A DNA stretch of 64,000 nt from Elymus sibiricus (lineage: Eukaryota; Streptophyta; Magnoliopsida; Poales; Poaceae). The notes below the pieces were generated by a model, which searched no databases, was not told the origin of the DNA, and saw only the letters and a list, made by a program, of their open reading frames with translations. A program made the translations under genes and the position numbers. How positions within the stretch are numbered: the first letter of the stretch is position 1; each line of letters starts with the position of its first letter. Positions 12,465 through 26,175 of this stretch are shown piece by piece. The DNA lies in assembly GCA_039707655.1 (NCBI GenBank), contig CM077673.1:3854001-3918000 (forward strand), given 5' to 3'.

Positions 12465-14934
12465 TCACTGTTTTTTGGTTGTCGTGGTTGTCCGAACGTT
12501 CAAGGAAGCCCGAGGACCGCTTACGGGGACCTTGCCAAAAATCGCAGATTTTGTCCGTTTTAGCCAGTTTTCTATGCTTTTACTCACTGATTTTGGGTCC
12601 CGGGGCGATCCAAACGTTCGGGAACCCCGGGGTCCGCTTATGGGGACCTCGCCAAGACTCGCAGATATTGTCCATTCTGACCAGATTTCTATGCTATTAT
12701 TCACAGTTTTTTTGGTTGTCGTGGTCGTCCGAACAATCGGGCAAGCCCGTGGACCGGTTACGGGGACCTCGCCAAAACTAGCAGATTTTGTCTGTTCCGG
12801 CAGTTTTCTATGCTATTACTCACTAATTTTGGGTCTCGGGATGATCCAAACGTTCGGGGAACCCCGGGGTCCGCTTACTGGGACCTCGGCAAAACTCGCA
12901 GATTTGGTCCATTCTGACCAGTTTTCTATGCTATTATTTACTGTTTTTGGTTGTCGTGGTCGTCCCAACATTTGGGGATGCCCGCAGTCCGGTTACGGGG
13001 ACCTCGCCAAAACTCGCAGATTTGGTACATTCTTACCAGTTTTCTATGCTATTAGTCACTGTTTTTTGGTTGTCGTGGTCGTCCGAACGTTTGATGAAGC
13101 CCGGGGATCGGTTACGGGGACTTCGCCAGAAGTCACAGATTTTGTCCGTTTCGGCCAGTTTTCTATATTATTAGTCAATGGTTTTGGGTTCCGAGGCTAT
13201 CCAAATGTTTGGGGAACCCCGGGGTCTGCTTACGAAGACCTCACCAAAACTCGCATATTTTGTCCATTTTACAAGATTTCTATGCTATTATTCACTTTTT
13301 TTGGTAGTCATGGTCGTTCGATCATTCGGGGAAGCCCGGGGTGCGCTTATGGGGACCTTGACAAAACTAGCAGATTTTGTCTGTTCCGGCCAGTTTTCTA
13401 TGCTATTACTCACTGATTTTGGGTCCCGGGGCGATCCAAACGTTCGGGGAACCCCGGGTTCCGCTTAAGGGGACCTCGCCAAAACTTGCAGATTTGCTCC
13501 ATTCTTACCAGTTTTCTATGCTATTATTCACTGTTTTTTCGTCGTCGTGGTCGTCCGAACGTTCGAGGAAACCCGAGGACCGGTTAACGGGACCTCGCCA
13601 AAACTCGCAGATTTTGTCCGTTTTAGCCAGTTTTCTATGCTTTTACTCACTGATTCTGGGTTTTGGGGCGATCCAAACGTTCGGGGAACCCCGGGGTCCG
13701 CTTACGGGGACCTCGCCAAAACTCGCAGATTTATTCCATTCTTACCAGTATTATGTGCTATTATTCATTGTTTTTTGGTTTGTCGTGGTCGTCCGAACGT
13801 TCGGGTAAGCCCGTGGACCGGTTACGGGGACATCGCCAAAACTCGCAGATTTGGTCCATTCTTACCTGTTTTCTATGCTATTACTCACTGATTATGGGTC
13901 CCGGGGCAATCCAAATGTTCCGGGAACCCCGGGGTCTGCTTACGGGGAACTCGGCAAAACTCGCAGATTTTGTCCATTCTGACCAGATTTCTATGCTATT
14001 ATTCACTGTTTTTTGGTTGTCGTGGTCGTCCAAACGTTCGGGGAAGCCCGGGGGCCGGTTACGGGGACCTTGCCAAAACTCGCAGATTTGGTCCATTCTT
14101 ACCAGTTTTCTATGCTATTACTCACTGATTTGGGGTCCCGGGGCGATCCAAATGTTCGGGGAACCCCGGGGTCCGCTTACAGGGAACTCGCCAAAACTCG
14201 CAGATTTGGTCCATTCTTACCAGTTTTCTGTGCTATTATTCACTGTTTTTTGGTTGTCGTGGTCGTCCGAACGTTCGGGGAAGCGCGTGGACCGGTTACG
14301 GGGACATCGCCAAAACTCGCAGATTTTGGTCCTTTCTTACCTGTTTTCTATGCTATTACTCACTGATTATGGGTCCCGACGCGATCCAAATGTTCGGGGA
14401 ACCTCGGGGTCCGCTTACGGGGACCTCGCCAAAACTCGCAAATTTGGTACATCCTTACTAGTTTTCTATGCTATTATTCACTGTTTTTTGCTAGTCGTGG
14501 TCGTCCGAACGTTCGGGGAAGCCCGGGGATCGGTTACGGGGACCTCGCCAAACGTCGCAGATTTTGTCCGTTTCGGCCAGTTTTCTATACTATTACTCAC
14601 TGATTTTGGGTCCCGGGGCGATCCAAACGTTTGGGGAACCCCGAGGTCCGCTTACGAAGACCTCGCCAAAAGTCGCAGATTTTGTGCATTTGACAAGATT
14701 TCTATGCTATTATTCACTGTTTTTTGGTAGTCAAGGTCGTTCGAACATTCGGGGAAGCCCGAGGTGCGCTTATGGGGACCTTGCCAAAACTAGCAGATTT
14801 TGTCTGTTCCAGCCAGTTTTCTATGATATTACTCTCTGATTTTATGTCCCGGGGCGATCCAAACGTTCGGGGAAAGCGGACCTCGCCAAAACTTGCAGAT
14901 ATGGTCCTTTCTTACCAGTTTTCTATCCTATTAT
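12465..14934. repeat. 2.47-kb higher-order repeat, copy 1
   Basis: This is the first full unit of a 21-monomer repeat with a period of 2,468-2,470 bp. The chosen landmark is the monomer at 12,465, which recurs at 14,935, 17,404, 19,873 and 22,341. Shortened monomers (gttcggggaaagcgg) and the B-type variant with gatgcccgcagtcc appear at the same place in every unit. Confidence 0.88.
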
Positions 14935-17403
14935 TCACTGTTTTTTGGTTGTCGTGGTTGTCCGAACGTTCAAGGAAGCCCGAGGACCGCTTACGGGGAC
15001 CTTGCCAAAAATCGCAGATTTTGTCCGTTTTAGCCAGTTTTCTATGCTTTTACTCACTGATTTTGGGTCCCGGGGCGATCCAAAGGTTCGGGAACCCCGG
15101 GGTCCGCTTATGGGGACCTCGCCAAGACTCGCAGATATTGTCCATTCTGACCAGATTTCTATGCTATTATTCACAGTTTTTTTGGTTGTCGTGGTCGTCC
15201 GAACAATCGGGGAAGCCCGTGGACCGGTTACGGGGACCTCGCCAAAACTAGCAGATTTTGTCTGTTCCGGCAGTTTTCTATGCTATTACTCACTAATTTT
15301 GGGTCTCGGGATGATCCAAACGTTCGGGGAACCCCAGGGTCCGCTTACTGGGACCTCGGCAAAACTCGCAGATTTGGTCCATTCTGACCAGTTTTCTATG
15401 CTATTATTTACTGTTTTTGGTTGTCGTGGTCGTCCCAACATTTGGGGATGCCCGCAGTCCGGTTACGGGGACCTCGCCAAAACTCGCAGATTTGGTACAT
15501 TCTTACCAGTTTTCTATGCTATTAGTCACTGTTTTTTGGTTGTCGTGGTCGTCCGAACGTTTGATGAAGCCCGGGGATCGGTTACGGGGACTTCGCCAGA
15601 AGTCACAGATTTTGTCCGTTTCGGCCAGTTTTCTATATTATTAGTCAATGGTTTTGGGTTCCGAGGCTATCCAAATGTTTGGGGAACCCCGGGGTCTGCT
15701 TACGAAGACCTCACCAAAACTCGCAGATTTTGTCCATTTGACAAGATTTCTATGCTATTATTCACTTTTTTTGGTAGTCATGGTCGTTCGAACATTCGGG
15801 GAAGCCCGGGGTGCGCTTATGGGGACCTTGACAAAACTAGCAGATTTTGTCTGTTCCGGCCAGTTTTCTATGCTATTACTCACTGATTTTGGGTCCCGGG
15901 GCGATCCAAACGTTCGGGGAACCCCGGGTTCCGCTTAAGGGGACCTCGCCAAAACTTGCAGATTTGCTCCATTCTTACCAGTTTTCTATGCTATTATTCA
16001 CTGTTTTTTCGTCATCGTGGTCGTCCGAACGTTCGAGGAAACCCGAGGACCGGTTAACGGGACCTCGCCAAAACTCGCAGATTTTGTCCGTTTTAGCCAG
16101 TTTTCTATGCTTTTACTCACTGATTCTGGGTTTGGGGCGATCCAAACGTTCGGAGAACCCCGGGGTCCGCTTACGGGGACCTCGCCAAAACTCGCAGATT
16201 TATTCCATTCTTACCAGTATTCTGTGTTATTATTCATTGTTTTTTGGTTTGTCGTGGTCGTCCGAACGTTCGGGGAAGCCCGTGGACCGGTTACGGGGAC
16301 ATCACCAAAACTCGCAGATTTGGTCCATTCTTACCTGTTTTCTATGCTATTACTCACTGATTATGGGTCCCGGGGCAATCCAAATGTTCCGGGAACCCCG
16401 GGGTCTGCTTACGGGGAACTCGGCAAAACTCGCAGATTTTGTCCATTCTGACCAGATTTCTATGCTATTATTCACTGTTTTTTGGTTGTCGTGGTCGTCC
16501 AAACGTTCGGGGAAGCCCGGGGTCCGGTTACGGGGACCTTGCCAAAACTCGCAGATTTGGTCCATTCTTACCAGTTTTCTATGCTATTACTCAATGATTG
16601 GGGGTCCCGGGGCGATCCAAATGTTCGGGGAACCCCGGGGTCCGCTTACAGGGAACTCGCCAAAACTCGCAGATTTGGTCCATTCTTACCAGTTTTCTGT
16701 GCTATTATTCACTGTTTTTTGGTTGTCGTGGTCGTCCGAACGTTCGGGGAAGCCCGTGGACCGGTTACGGGGACATCGCCAAAACTCGCAGATTTTGGTC
16801 CTTTCTTACCTGTTTTCTATGCTATTACTCACTGATTATGGGTCCCGAGGCGATCCTAATGTTCGGGGAACCTCGGGGTCCGCTTACGGGGACCTCGCCA
16901 AAACTCGCAGATTTGGTACATCCTTACTAGTTTTCTAAGCTATTATTCACTGTTTTTTGCTAGTCGTGGTCGTCCGAACGTTCGGGGAAGCCCGGGGATC
17001 GGTTACGGGGACCTCGCCAAACGTCGCAGATTTTGTCCGTTTCGGCCAGTTTTCTATACTATTACTCACTGATTTTGTGTCCCGGGGCGATCCAAACGTT
17101 TGGGGAACCCCGAGGTCCGCTTACGAAGACCTCGCCAAAAGTCGCAGATTTTGTGCATTTGACAAGATTTCTATGCTATTATTCACTGTTTTTTGGTAGT
17201 CAAGGTCGTTCGAACATTCGGCGAAGCCCGAGGTGCGCTTATGGGGACCTTGCCAAAACTAGCAGATTTTGTCTATTCCAGCCAGTTTTCTATGATATTA
17301 CTCTCTGATTTTATGTCCCGGGGCGATCCAAACGTTCGGGGAAAGCGGACCTCGCCAAAACTTGCAGATATGGTCCTTTCTTACCAGTTTTCTATCCTAT
17401 TAT
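14935..17403. repeat. 2.47-kb higher-order repeat, copy 2
   Basis: This is the second unit, nearly identical to its neighbours. Private changes include an aaaggttcggg variant near 15,083 and a premature-looking ctaagc in place of ctatgc near 16,935. Like copy 3, it lacks one T near 16,130 (gggtttggggcg instead of gggttttggggcg). Confidence 0.88.
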
Positions 17404-19872
17404 TCACTGTTTTTTGGTTGTCGTGGTTGTCCGAACGTTCAAGGAAGCCCGAGGACCGCTTACGGGGACCTTGCCAAAAATCGCAGATTTTGTCCGTTTT
17501 AGCCAGTTTTCTATGCTTTTACTCACTGATTTTGGGTCCCGGGGCGATCCAAACGTTCGGGAACCCTGGGGTCCGCTTATGGGGACCTCGCCAAAACTCG
17601 CAGATAGTGTCCATTCTGACCAGATTTCTATGCTATTATTCACAGTTTTTTTGGCTGTCGTGGTCGTCCGAACAATCGGGGAAGCCCGTGGACCGGTTAC
17701 GGGGACCTCGCCAAAACTAGCAGATTTTGTCTGTTCCGGCAGTTTTCTATGCTATTACTCACTAATTTTGGGTCTCGGGATGATCCAAACGTTCGGGGAA
17801 CCCCGGGGTCCGCTTACTGGGACCTCGGCAAAACTCGCAGATTTGGTCCATTCTGACCAGTTTTCTATGCTATTATTTACTGTTTTTGGTTGTCGTGGTC
17901 GTCCCAACATTTGGGGATGCCCGCAGTCCGGTTACGGGGACCTCGCCAAAACTCGCAGATTTGGTACATTCTTACCAGTTTTCTATGCTATTATTCACTG
18001 TTTTTTGGTTGTCGTGGTCGTCCGAACGTTTGATGAAGCCCGGGGATCGGTTACGGGGACTTCGCCAGAAGTCACAGATTTTGTCTGTTTCGGCCAGTTT
18101 TCTATATTATTAGTCAATGGTTTTGGGTTCCGAGGCTATCCAAATGTTTGGGGAACCCCGGGGTCTGCTTACGAAGACCTCGCCAAAACTCGCAGATTTT
18201 GTCCATTTGACAAGATTTCTATGCTATTATTCACTTTTTTTGGTAGTCATGGTCGTTCGAACATTCGGGGAAGCCTGGGGTGCGCTTATGGGGACCTTGA
18301 CAAAACTAGCAGATTTTGTCTGTTCCGGCCAGTTTTCTATGCTATTACTCACTGATTTTGGGTCCCGGGGCGATCCAAACGTTCGGGGAACCCCGGGTTC
18401 CGCTTAAGGGGACCTCGCCAAAACTTGCAGATTTGCTCCATTCTTACCAGTTTTCTATGCTATTATTCACTGTTTTTTCGTCGTCGTGGTCGTCCGAACG
18501 TTCGAGGAAACCCGAGGACCGGTTAACGGGACCTCGCCAAAACTCGCAGATTTTGTCCGTTTTAGCCAGTTTTCTATGCTTTTACTCACTGATTCTGGGT
18601 TTGGGGCGATCCAAACGTTCGGGGAACCCCGGGGTCCGCTTACGGGGACCTCGCCAAAACTCGCAGATTTATTCCATTCTTACCAGTATTCTGTGCTATT
18701 ATTCATTGTTTTTTGGTTTGTCGTGGTCGTCCGAACGTTCGGGGAAGCCCGTGGACCGGTTACGGGGACATCGCCAAAACTCGCAGATTTGGTCCATTCT
18801 TACCTGTTTTCTATGCTATTACTCACTGATTATGGGTCCCGGGGCAATCCAAATGTTCCGGGAACCCCGGGGTCTGCTTACGGGGAACTCGGCAAAACTC
18901 GCAGATTTTGTCCATTCTGACCAGATTTCTATGCTATTATTCACTGTTTTTTGGTTGTCTTGGTCGTCCAAACGTTCGGGGAAGCCCGGGGTCCGGTTAC
19001 GGGGACCTTGCCAAAACTCGCAGATTTGGTCCATTCTTACCAGTTTTCTATGCTATTACTCAATGATTGGGGGTCCCGGGGCGATCCAAATGTTCGGGGA
19101 ACCCCGGGGTCCGCTTACAGGGAACTCGCCAAAACTCGCAGATTTGGTCCATTCTTACCAGTTTTCTGTGCTATTATTCACTGTTTTTTGGTTGTCGTGG
19201 TCGTCCGAACGTTCGGGGAAGCCCGTGGACCGGTTACGGGGACATCGCCAAAACTCGCAGATTTTGGTCCTTTCTTACCTGTTTTCTATGCTATTACTCA
19301 CTGATTATGGGTCCCGAGGCGATCCAAATGTTCGGGGAACCTCGGGGTCCGCTTACGGGGACCTCGCCAAAACTCGCAGATTTGGTACATCCTTACTAGT
19401 TTTCTATGCTATTATTCACTGTTTTTTGCTAGTCCTGGTCGTCCGAACGTTCGGGGAAGCCCGGGGATCGGTTACGGGGACCTCGCCGAACGTCGCAGAT
19501 TTTGTCCGTTTCGGCCAGTTTTCTATACTATTACTCACTGATTTTGGGTCCCGGGGCGATCCAAACGTTTGGGGAACCCCGAGGTCCACTTACGAAGACC
19601 TCGCCAAAAGTCGCAGATTTTGTGCATTTGACAAGATTTCTATGCTATTATTCACTGTTTTTTGGTAGTCAAGGTCGTTCGAACATTCGGGGAAGCCCGA
19701 GGTGCGCTTATGGGGACCTTGCCAAAACTAGCAGATTTTGTCTGTTCCAGCCAGTTTTCTATGATATTACTCTCTGATTTTATGTCCCGGGGCGATCCAA
19801 ACGTTCGGGGAAAGCGGACCTCGCCAAAACTTGCAGATATGGTCCTTTCTTACCAGTTTTCTATCCTATTAT
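17404..19872. repeat. 2.47-kb higher-order repeat, copy 3
   Basis: This is the third unit. It shares the one-T loss near 18,600 with copy 2. Its tail shares variants with copies 4 and 5, such as ttgtcttggtcg near 18,955 and cctcgccgaacgtc near 19,485. Confidence 0.88.
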
Positions 19873-22340
19873 TCACTGTTTTTTGGTTGTCGTGGTTGTC
19901 CGAACGTTCAAGGAAGCCCGAGGACCGCTTACGGGGACCTTGCCAAAAATCGCAGATTTTGTCCGTTTTAGCCAGTTTTCTATGCTTTTACTCACTGATT
20001 TTGGGTCCCGGGGCGATCCAAACGTTCGGGAACCCCGGGGTCCGCTTATGGGGACCTCGCCAAAACTCGCAGATATTGTCCATTCTGACCAGATTTCTAT
20101 GCTATTATTCACAGTTTTTTTGGTTGTCGTGGTCGTCCGAACAATCGGGGAAGCCCGTGGACCGGTTACGGGGACCTCGCCAAAACTAGCAGATTTTGTC
20201 TGTTCCGGCAGTTTTCTATGCTATTACTCACTAATTTTGGGTCTCGGGATGATCCAAACGTTCGGGGAACCCCGGGGTCCGCTTACTGGGACCTCGGCAA
20301 AACTCGCAGATTTGGTCCATTCTGACCAGTTTTCTATGCTATTATTTACTGTTTTTGGTTGTCGTGGTCGTCCCAACATTTGGGGATGCCCGCAGTCCGG
20401 TTACGGGGACCTCGCCAAAACTCGCAGATTTGGTACATTCTTACCAGTTTTCTATGCTATTATTCACTGTTTTTTGGTTGTCGTGGTCGTCCGAACGTTT
20501 GATGAAGCCCGGGGATCGGTTACGGGGTTCGCCAGAAGTCACAGATTTTGTCTGTTTCGGCCAGTTTTCTATATTATTAGTCAATGGTTTTGGGTTCCGA
20601 GGCTATCCAAATATTTGGGGAACCCCGGGGTCTGCTTACGAAGACCTCGCCAAAACTCGCAGATTTTGTCCATTTGACAAGATTTCTATGCTATTATTCA
20701 CTTTTTTTGGTAGTCATGGTCGTTCGAACATTCGGGGAAGCCTGGGGTGCGCTTATGGGGACCTTGACAAAACTAGCAGATTTTGTCTGTTCCGGCCAGT
20801 TTTCTATGCTATTACTCACTGATTTTGGGTCCCGGGGCGATCCAAACGTTCGGGGAACCCCGGGTTCTGCTTAAGGGGACCTCGCCAAAACTTGCAGATT
20901 TGCTCCATTCTTACCAGTTTTCTATGCTATTATTCACTGTTTTTTCGTCGTCGTGGTCGTCCGAACGTTCGAGGAAGCCCGAGGACCGGTTAACGGGACC
21001 TCGCCAAAACTCGCAGATTTTGTCCGTTTTAGCCAGTTTTCTATGCTTTTACTCACTGATTCTGGGTTTTGGGGCGATCCAAACGTTCGGGGAACCCCGG
21101 GGTCCGCTTACGGGGACCTCGCCAAAACTCGCAGATTTATTCCATTCGTACCAGTATTCTATGCTATTATTCATTGTTTTTTGGTTTGTCGTGGTCGTCC
21201 GAACGTTCGGGGAAGCCCGTGGACCGGTTACGGGGACATCGCCAAAACTCGCAGATTTGGTCCATTCTTACCTGTTTTCTATGCTATTACTCAGTGATTA
21301 TGGGTCCCGGGGCAATCCAAATGTTCCGGGAACCCCGGGGTCTGCTTACGGGGAACTCGGCAAAACTCGCAGATTTTGTCCATTCTGACCAGATTTCTAT
21401 GCTATTATTCACTGTTTTTTGGTTGTCTTGGTCGTCCAAACGTTCGGGGAAGCCCGGGGTCCGGTTACGGGGACCTTGCCAAAACTCGCAGATTTGGTCC
21501 ATTCTTACCAGTTTTCTATGCTATTACTCAATGATTGGGGGTCCCGGGGCGATCCAAATGTTCGGGGAACCCCGGGGTCCGCTTACAGGGAACTCGCCAA
21601 AACTCGCAGATTTGGTCCATTCTTACCAGTTTTCTGTGCTATTATTCACTGTTTTTTGGTTGTCGTGGTCGTCCGAACGTTCGGGGAAGCCCGTGGACCG
21701 GTTACGGGGACATCGCCAAAACTCGCAGATTTTGGTCCTTTCTTACCTGTTTTCTATGCTATTACTCACTGATTATGGGTCCCGAGGCGATCCAAATGTT
21801 CGGGGAACCTCGGGGTCCGCTTACGGGGACCTCGCCAAAACTCGCAGATTTGGTACATCCTTACTAGTTTTCTATGCTATTATTCACTGTTTTTTGCTAG
21901 TCGTGGTCGTCCGAACGTTCGGGGAAGCCCGGGGATCGGTTACGGGGACCTCGCCGAACGTCGCAGATTTTGTCCGTTTCGGCCAGTTTTCTATACTATT
22001 ACTCACTGATTTTGGGTCCCGGGGCGATCCAAACGTTTGGGGAACCCCGAGGTCCGCTTACGAAGACCTCGCCAAAAGTCGCAGATTTTGTGCATTTGAC
22101 AAGATTTCTATGCTATTATTCACTGTTTTTTGGTAGTCAAGGTCGTTCGAACATTCGGGGAAGCCCGAGGTGCGCTTATGGGGACCTTGCCAAAACTAGC
22201 AGATTTTGTCTGTTCCAGCCAGTTTTCTATGATATTACTCTCTGATTTTATGTCCCGGGGCGATCCAAACGTTCGGGGAAAGCGGACCTCGCCAAAACTT
22301 GCAGATATGGTCCTTTCTTACCAGTTTTCTATCCTATTAT
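19873..22340. repeat. 2.47-kb higher-order repeat, copy 4
   Basis: This is the fourth unit. It carries a 2-bp deletion near 20,525 (ttacggggttcgcc where copies 1-3 have ttacggggacttcgcc), which copy 5 also has. Copies 4 and 5 are therefore closest relatives. Confidence 0.88.
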
Positions 22341-23875
22341 TCACTGTTTTTTGGTTGTCGTGGTTGTCCGAACGTTCAAGGAAGCCCGAGGACCGCTTAC
22401 GGGGACCTTGCCAAAAATCGCAGATTTTGTCCGTTTTAGCCAGTTTTCTATGCTTTTACTCACTGATTTTGGGTCCCGGGGCGATCCAAACGTTCGGGAA
22501 CCCCGGGGTCCGCTTATGGGGACCTCGCCAAAACTCGCAGATATTGTCCATTCTGACCAGATTTCTATGCTATTATTCACAGTTTTTTTGGTTGTCGTGG
22601 TCGTCCGAACAATCGGGGAAGCCCGTGGACCGGTTACGGGGACCTCGCCAAAACTAGCAGATTTTGTCTGTTCCGGCAGTTTTCTATGCTATTACTCACT
22701 AATTTTGGGTCTCGGGATGATCCAAACGTTCGGGGAACCCCGGGGTCCGCTTACTGGGACCTCGGCAAAACTCGCAGATTTGGTCCATTCTGACCAGTTT
22801 TCTATGCTATTATTTACTGTTTTTGGTTGTCGTGGTCGTCCCAACATTTGGGGATGCCCGCAGTCCGGTTACGGGGACCTCGCCAAAACTCGCAGATTTG
22901 GTACATTCTTACCAGTTTTCTATGCTATTATTCACTGTTTTTTGGTTGTCGTGGTCGTCCGAACGTTTGATGAAGCCCGGGGATCGGTTACGGGGTTCGC
23001 CAGAAGTCACAGATTTTGTCTGTTTCGGCCAGATTTCTATATTATTAGTCAATGGTTTTGGGTTCCGAGGCTATCCAAATGTTTGGGGAACCCCGGGGTC
23101 TGCTTACGAAGACCTCGCCAAAACTCGCAGATTTTGTCCATTTGACAAGATTTCTATGCTATTATTCACTTTTTTTGGTAGTCATGGTCGTTCGAACATT
23201 CGGGGAAGCCTGGGGTGCGCTTATGGGGACCTTGACAAAACTAGCAGATTTTGTCTGTTCCGGCCAGTTTTCTATGCTATTACTCACTGATTTTGGGTCC
23301 CGGGGCGATCCAAACGTTCGGGGAACCCCGGGTTCTTCTTAAGGGGACCTCGCCAAAACTTGCAGATTTGCTCCATTCTTACCAGTTTTCTATGCTATTA
23401 TTCACTGTTTTTTCGTCGTCGTGGTCGTCCGAACGTTCGAGGAAGCCCGAGGACCGGTTAACGGGACCTCGCCAAAACTCGCAGATTTTGTCCGTTTTAG
23501 CCAGTTTTCTATGCTTTTACTCACTGATTCTGGGTTTTGGGGCGATCCAAACGTTCGGGGAACCCCGGGGTCCGCTTACGGGGACCTCGCCAAAACTCGC
23601 AGATTTATTCCATTCGTACCAGTATTCTGTGCTATTATTCATTGTTTTTTGGTTTGTCGTGGTCGTCCGAACGTTCGGGGAAGCCCGTGGACCGGTTACG
23701 GGGACATCGCCAAAACTCGCAGATTTGGTCCATTCTTACCTGTTTTCTATGCTATTACTCAGTGATTATGGGTCCCGGGGCGATCCAAATGTTCCGGGAA
23801 CCCCGGGGTCTGCTTACGGGGAACTCGGCAAAACTCGCAGATTTTGTCCATTCTGACCAGATTTCTATGCTATTA
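22341..23875. repeat. 2.47-kb higher-order repeat, truncated copy 5
   Basis: This is the start of a fifth unit, with the same 2-bp deletion near 22,994. At about 23,875 the pattern switches to a different monomer order, beginning with cattgtttttttggttg and gtccgagcattcgg. That switch is also seen at 30,820, which belongs to the duplicated block described separately. Confidence 0.8.
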
Positions 23876-26175
23876 TTCATTGTTTTTTTGGTTGTCGTGG
23901 TCGTCCGAGCATTCGGGGAAGCCCGTGGACCGGTTACGGGGACCTCGCCCAAAGTAGCAGATTTTGTCTGTTCCGGCCAGTTTTCTATGCTATTACTCTC
24001 TGATTTTGGGTCTCGGGACGATCGAAATGTTCGGGGAACCCCGGGGTCCGCTTACGGGGACCGCGCCAAAACTCGTAGATTTGGTCCATTCTTACCAGTT
24101 TTCTATGCTATTATTCACTGTTTTTTGGTTGTCGTGGTCGTCCAAACGTTCGGGGAAGCCCGGGGTCCGGTTACGGGGACCTTGCCAAAAATCGCAGATT
24201 TTGTCCGTTTTAGCCAGTTTTCTATGCTTTTACTCACTGATTTTGGGTCCCGGGGCGATCCAAACGTTCGGGAACCCCGGGGTCCACTTAAGGGGACCTC
24301 ACCAAAACTCGCAGATATTATCCATTCTGACCGGATTTCTATGCCATTATTCACTGTTTTTTTGGTTGTCGTGGTCGTCCGAACATTCGGGGAAGCCCGT
24401 GGACCGGTTACGGGGACCTCGCCAAAACTAGCAGATTTTGTCTGTTCCGGCCAGTTTTCTATGCTATTACTCACTGATTTTGGGTCTCGGGACGATCGAA
24501 ATGTTCGGGGAACCCCGAGGTCCGCTTACGGGGACCTCGCCAAAACTCGCAGATTTGGTCCATTCATACCAGTTTTCTATGCTATTATTCACTGTTTTTT
24601 GGTTGTCGTGGTCGTCCAAACGTTCGGGGAAGCCCGGGGTCCGGTTACGGGGACCTTGGCAAAACTCGCAGATTTGGTCCATTCTTACCAGTTTTCAATA
24701 CTATTACTCACTGATTTTGGGTCCCGGGGCGATCCAAATGTTCGGGGAACCCCGGGGTCCGCTTACGGGGACCTCGCCAAAACTCGCAGATTTGGTCCAT
24801 TCCTGCCAGTTTTCTGTGCTATTATTCACTGTTTTTTGGTTGTCGTGGTCGTCCGAACGTTCGGGGAAGCCCGTGGACCAGTTATGGGGACATCGCCAAA
24901 ACTCGCAGATTTGGTCCTTTCTTACCAGTTTTCTATGCTATTACTCACTGATTATGGGTCCCGGGGCGATCCAAATGTTTGGGGAACCTCGGGGTCCGCT
25001 TACGGGGACCTCGCCAAAAGTCGCAGATTTTGTCCATTTGACAACATTTCTATGCTATTATTCACTGTTTTTTGGTAGTCAAGTTCGTTCGAACATTCGG
25101 GGAAGCCCGGGGTGCGCTTATGGGGACCTTGCCAAAACTAGCAGATTTTGTCTGTTCTAGCCAGTTTTCTATGATATTACTTTCTGATTTTGTGTCCCTG
25201 GGCGATCCAAATGTTCGGGGAAAGCGGACCTCGCCAAAACTTGCAGATATGGTCCTTTCTTACCAGTTTTCTATGCTATTATTCACTGTTTTTTGGTTGT
25301 CGTGGTTGTCCGAACGTTCAAGGAAGCCCGAGGACCGGTTACGGGGACCTTGCCAAAAATCGCAGATTTTGTCCGTTTTAGCCAGTTTTCCATGCTTTTA
25401 CACACTGATTTTGGGTCCCAGGGCGATCCAAATGTTCGGGAACCCCGGGGTCCGCTTATGAGGACCTCGCCAAAACTCGCAGATATTGTCCATTCTGACC
25501 AGATTTCTATGCTATTATTCACAGTTTTTTTGGTTGCCTTGGTCGTCCGAACAATCGGGGAAGCCCGTGGACCGGTTACGGGGACCTCGCCAAAACTAGC
25601 AGATTTTGTCTGTTCCGGCAGTTTTCTATGGTATTACACACTAATTTTGGGTCTCGGGACGATCCAAACGTTCGGGGAACCCTGGGGTCCGCTTACTGGG
25701 ACCTCGGCAAAACTCGTAGATTTGGTCCATTCTGACCAGTTTTCTATGCTATTATTCACTGTTTTTGGTTGTCGTGGTCGTCCCAACATTTGGGGATGCC
25801 CACAGTCCGGTTACGGGGACCTCGCCAAAACTCGCAGATTTGGTACATTCTTACCAGTTTTCTATGCTATTATTCACTGTTTTTTGGTTGTCGTGGTCGT
25901 CCGAACGTTTGATGAAGCCCGGGGATCGGTTACGGGGACTTCGCCAAAAGTCACAAATTTTGTCCGTTTCGGCCAATTTTCTATATTATTAGTCACTGAT
26001 TTTGGGTTCCGGGGCATTCCAAACGTTTGGGGAACCCCGGGGTCTGCTTACGTAGACCTCGCCAAAACTCGCAGATTTTGTCCATTTGACAAGATTTCTA
26101 TGCTATTATTCACTGTTTTTCGGTTGTCATGGTCGTTCGAACATTCGGGGAAGCCCGGGGTGCGCTTATGGGGAC
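22341..26175. repeat. Long duplicated block 1, left copy
   Basis: This block matches about 29,282-33,354. The offset is 6,941-6,943 bp up to about 25.0 kb. It becomes 7,179 bp after that, because the right copy has 236 bp (one A+B dimer) more. Shared rare variants include gtccgagcattcgg, atgccattattcac and tttctatggtatt. The edges are judged by where landmarks stop matching. Confidence 0.8.
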
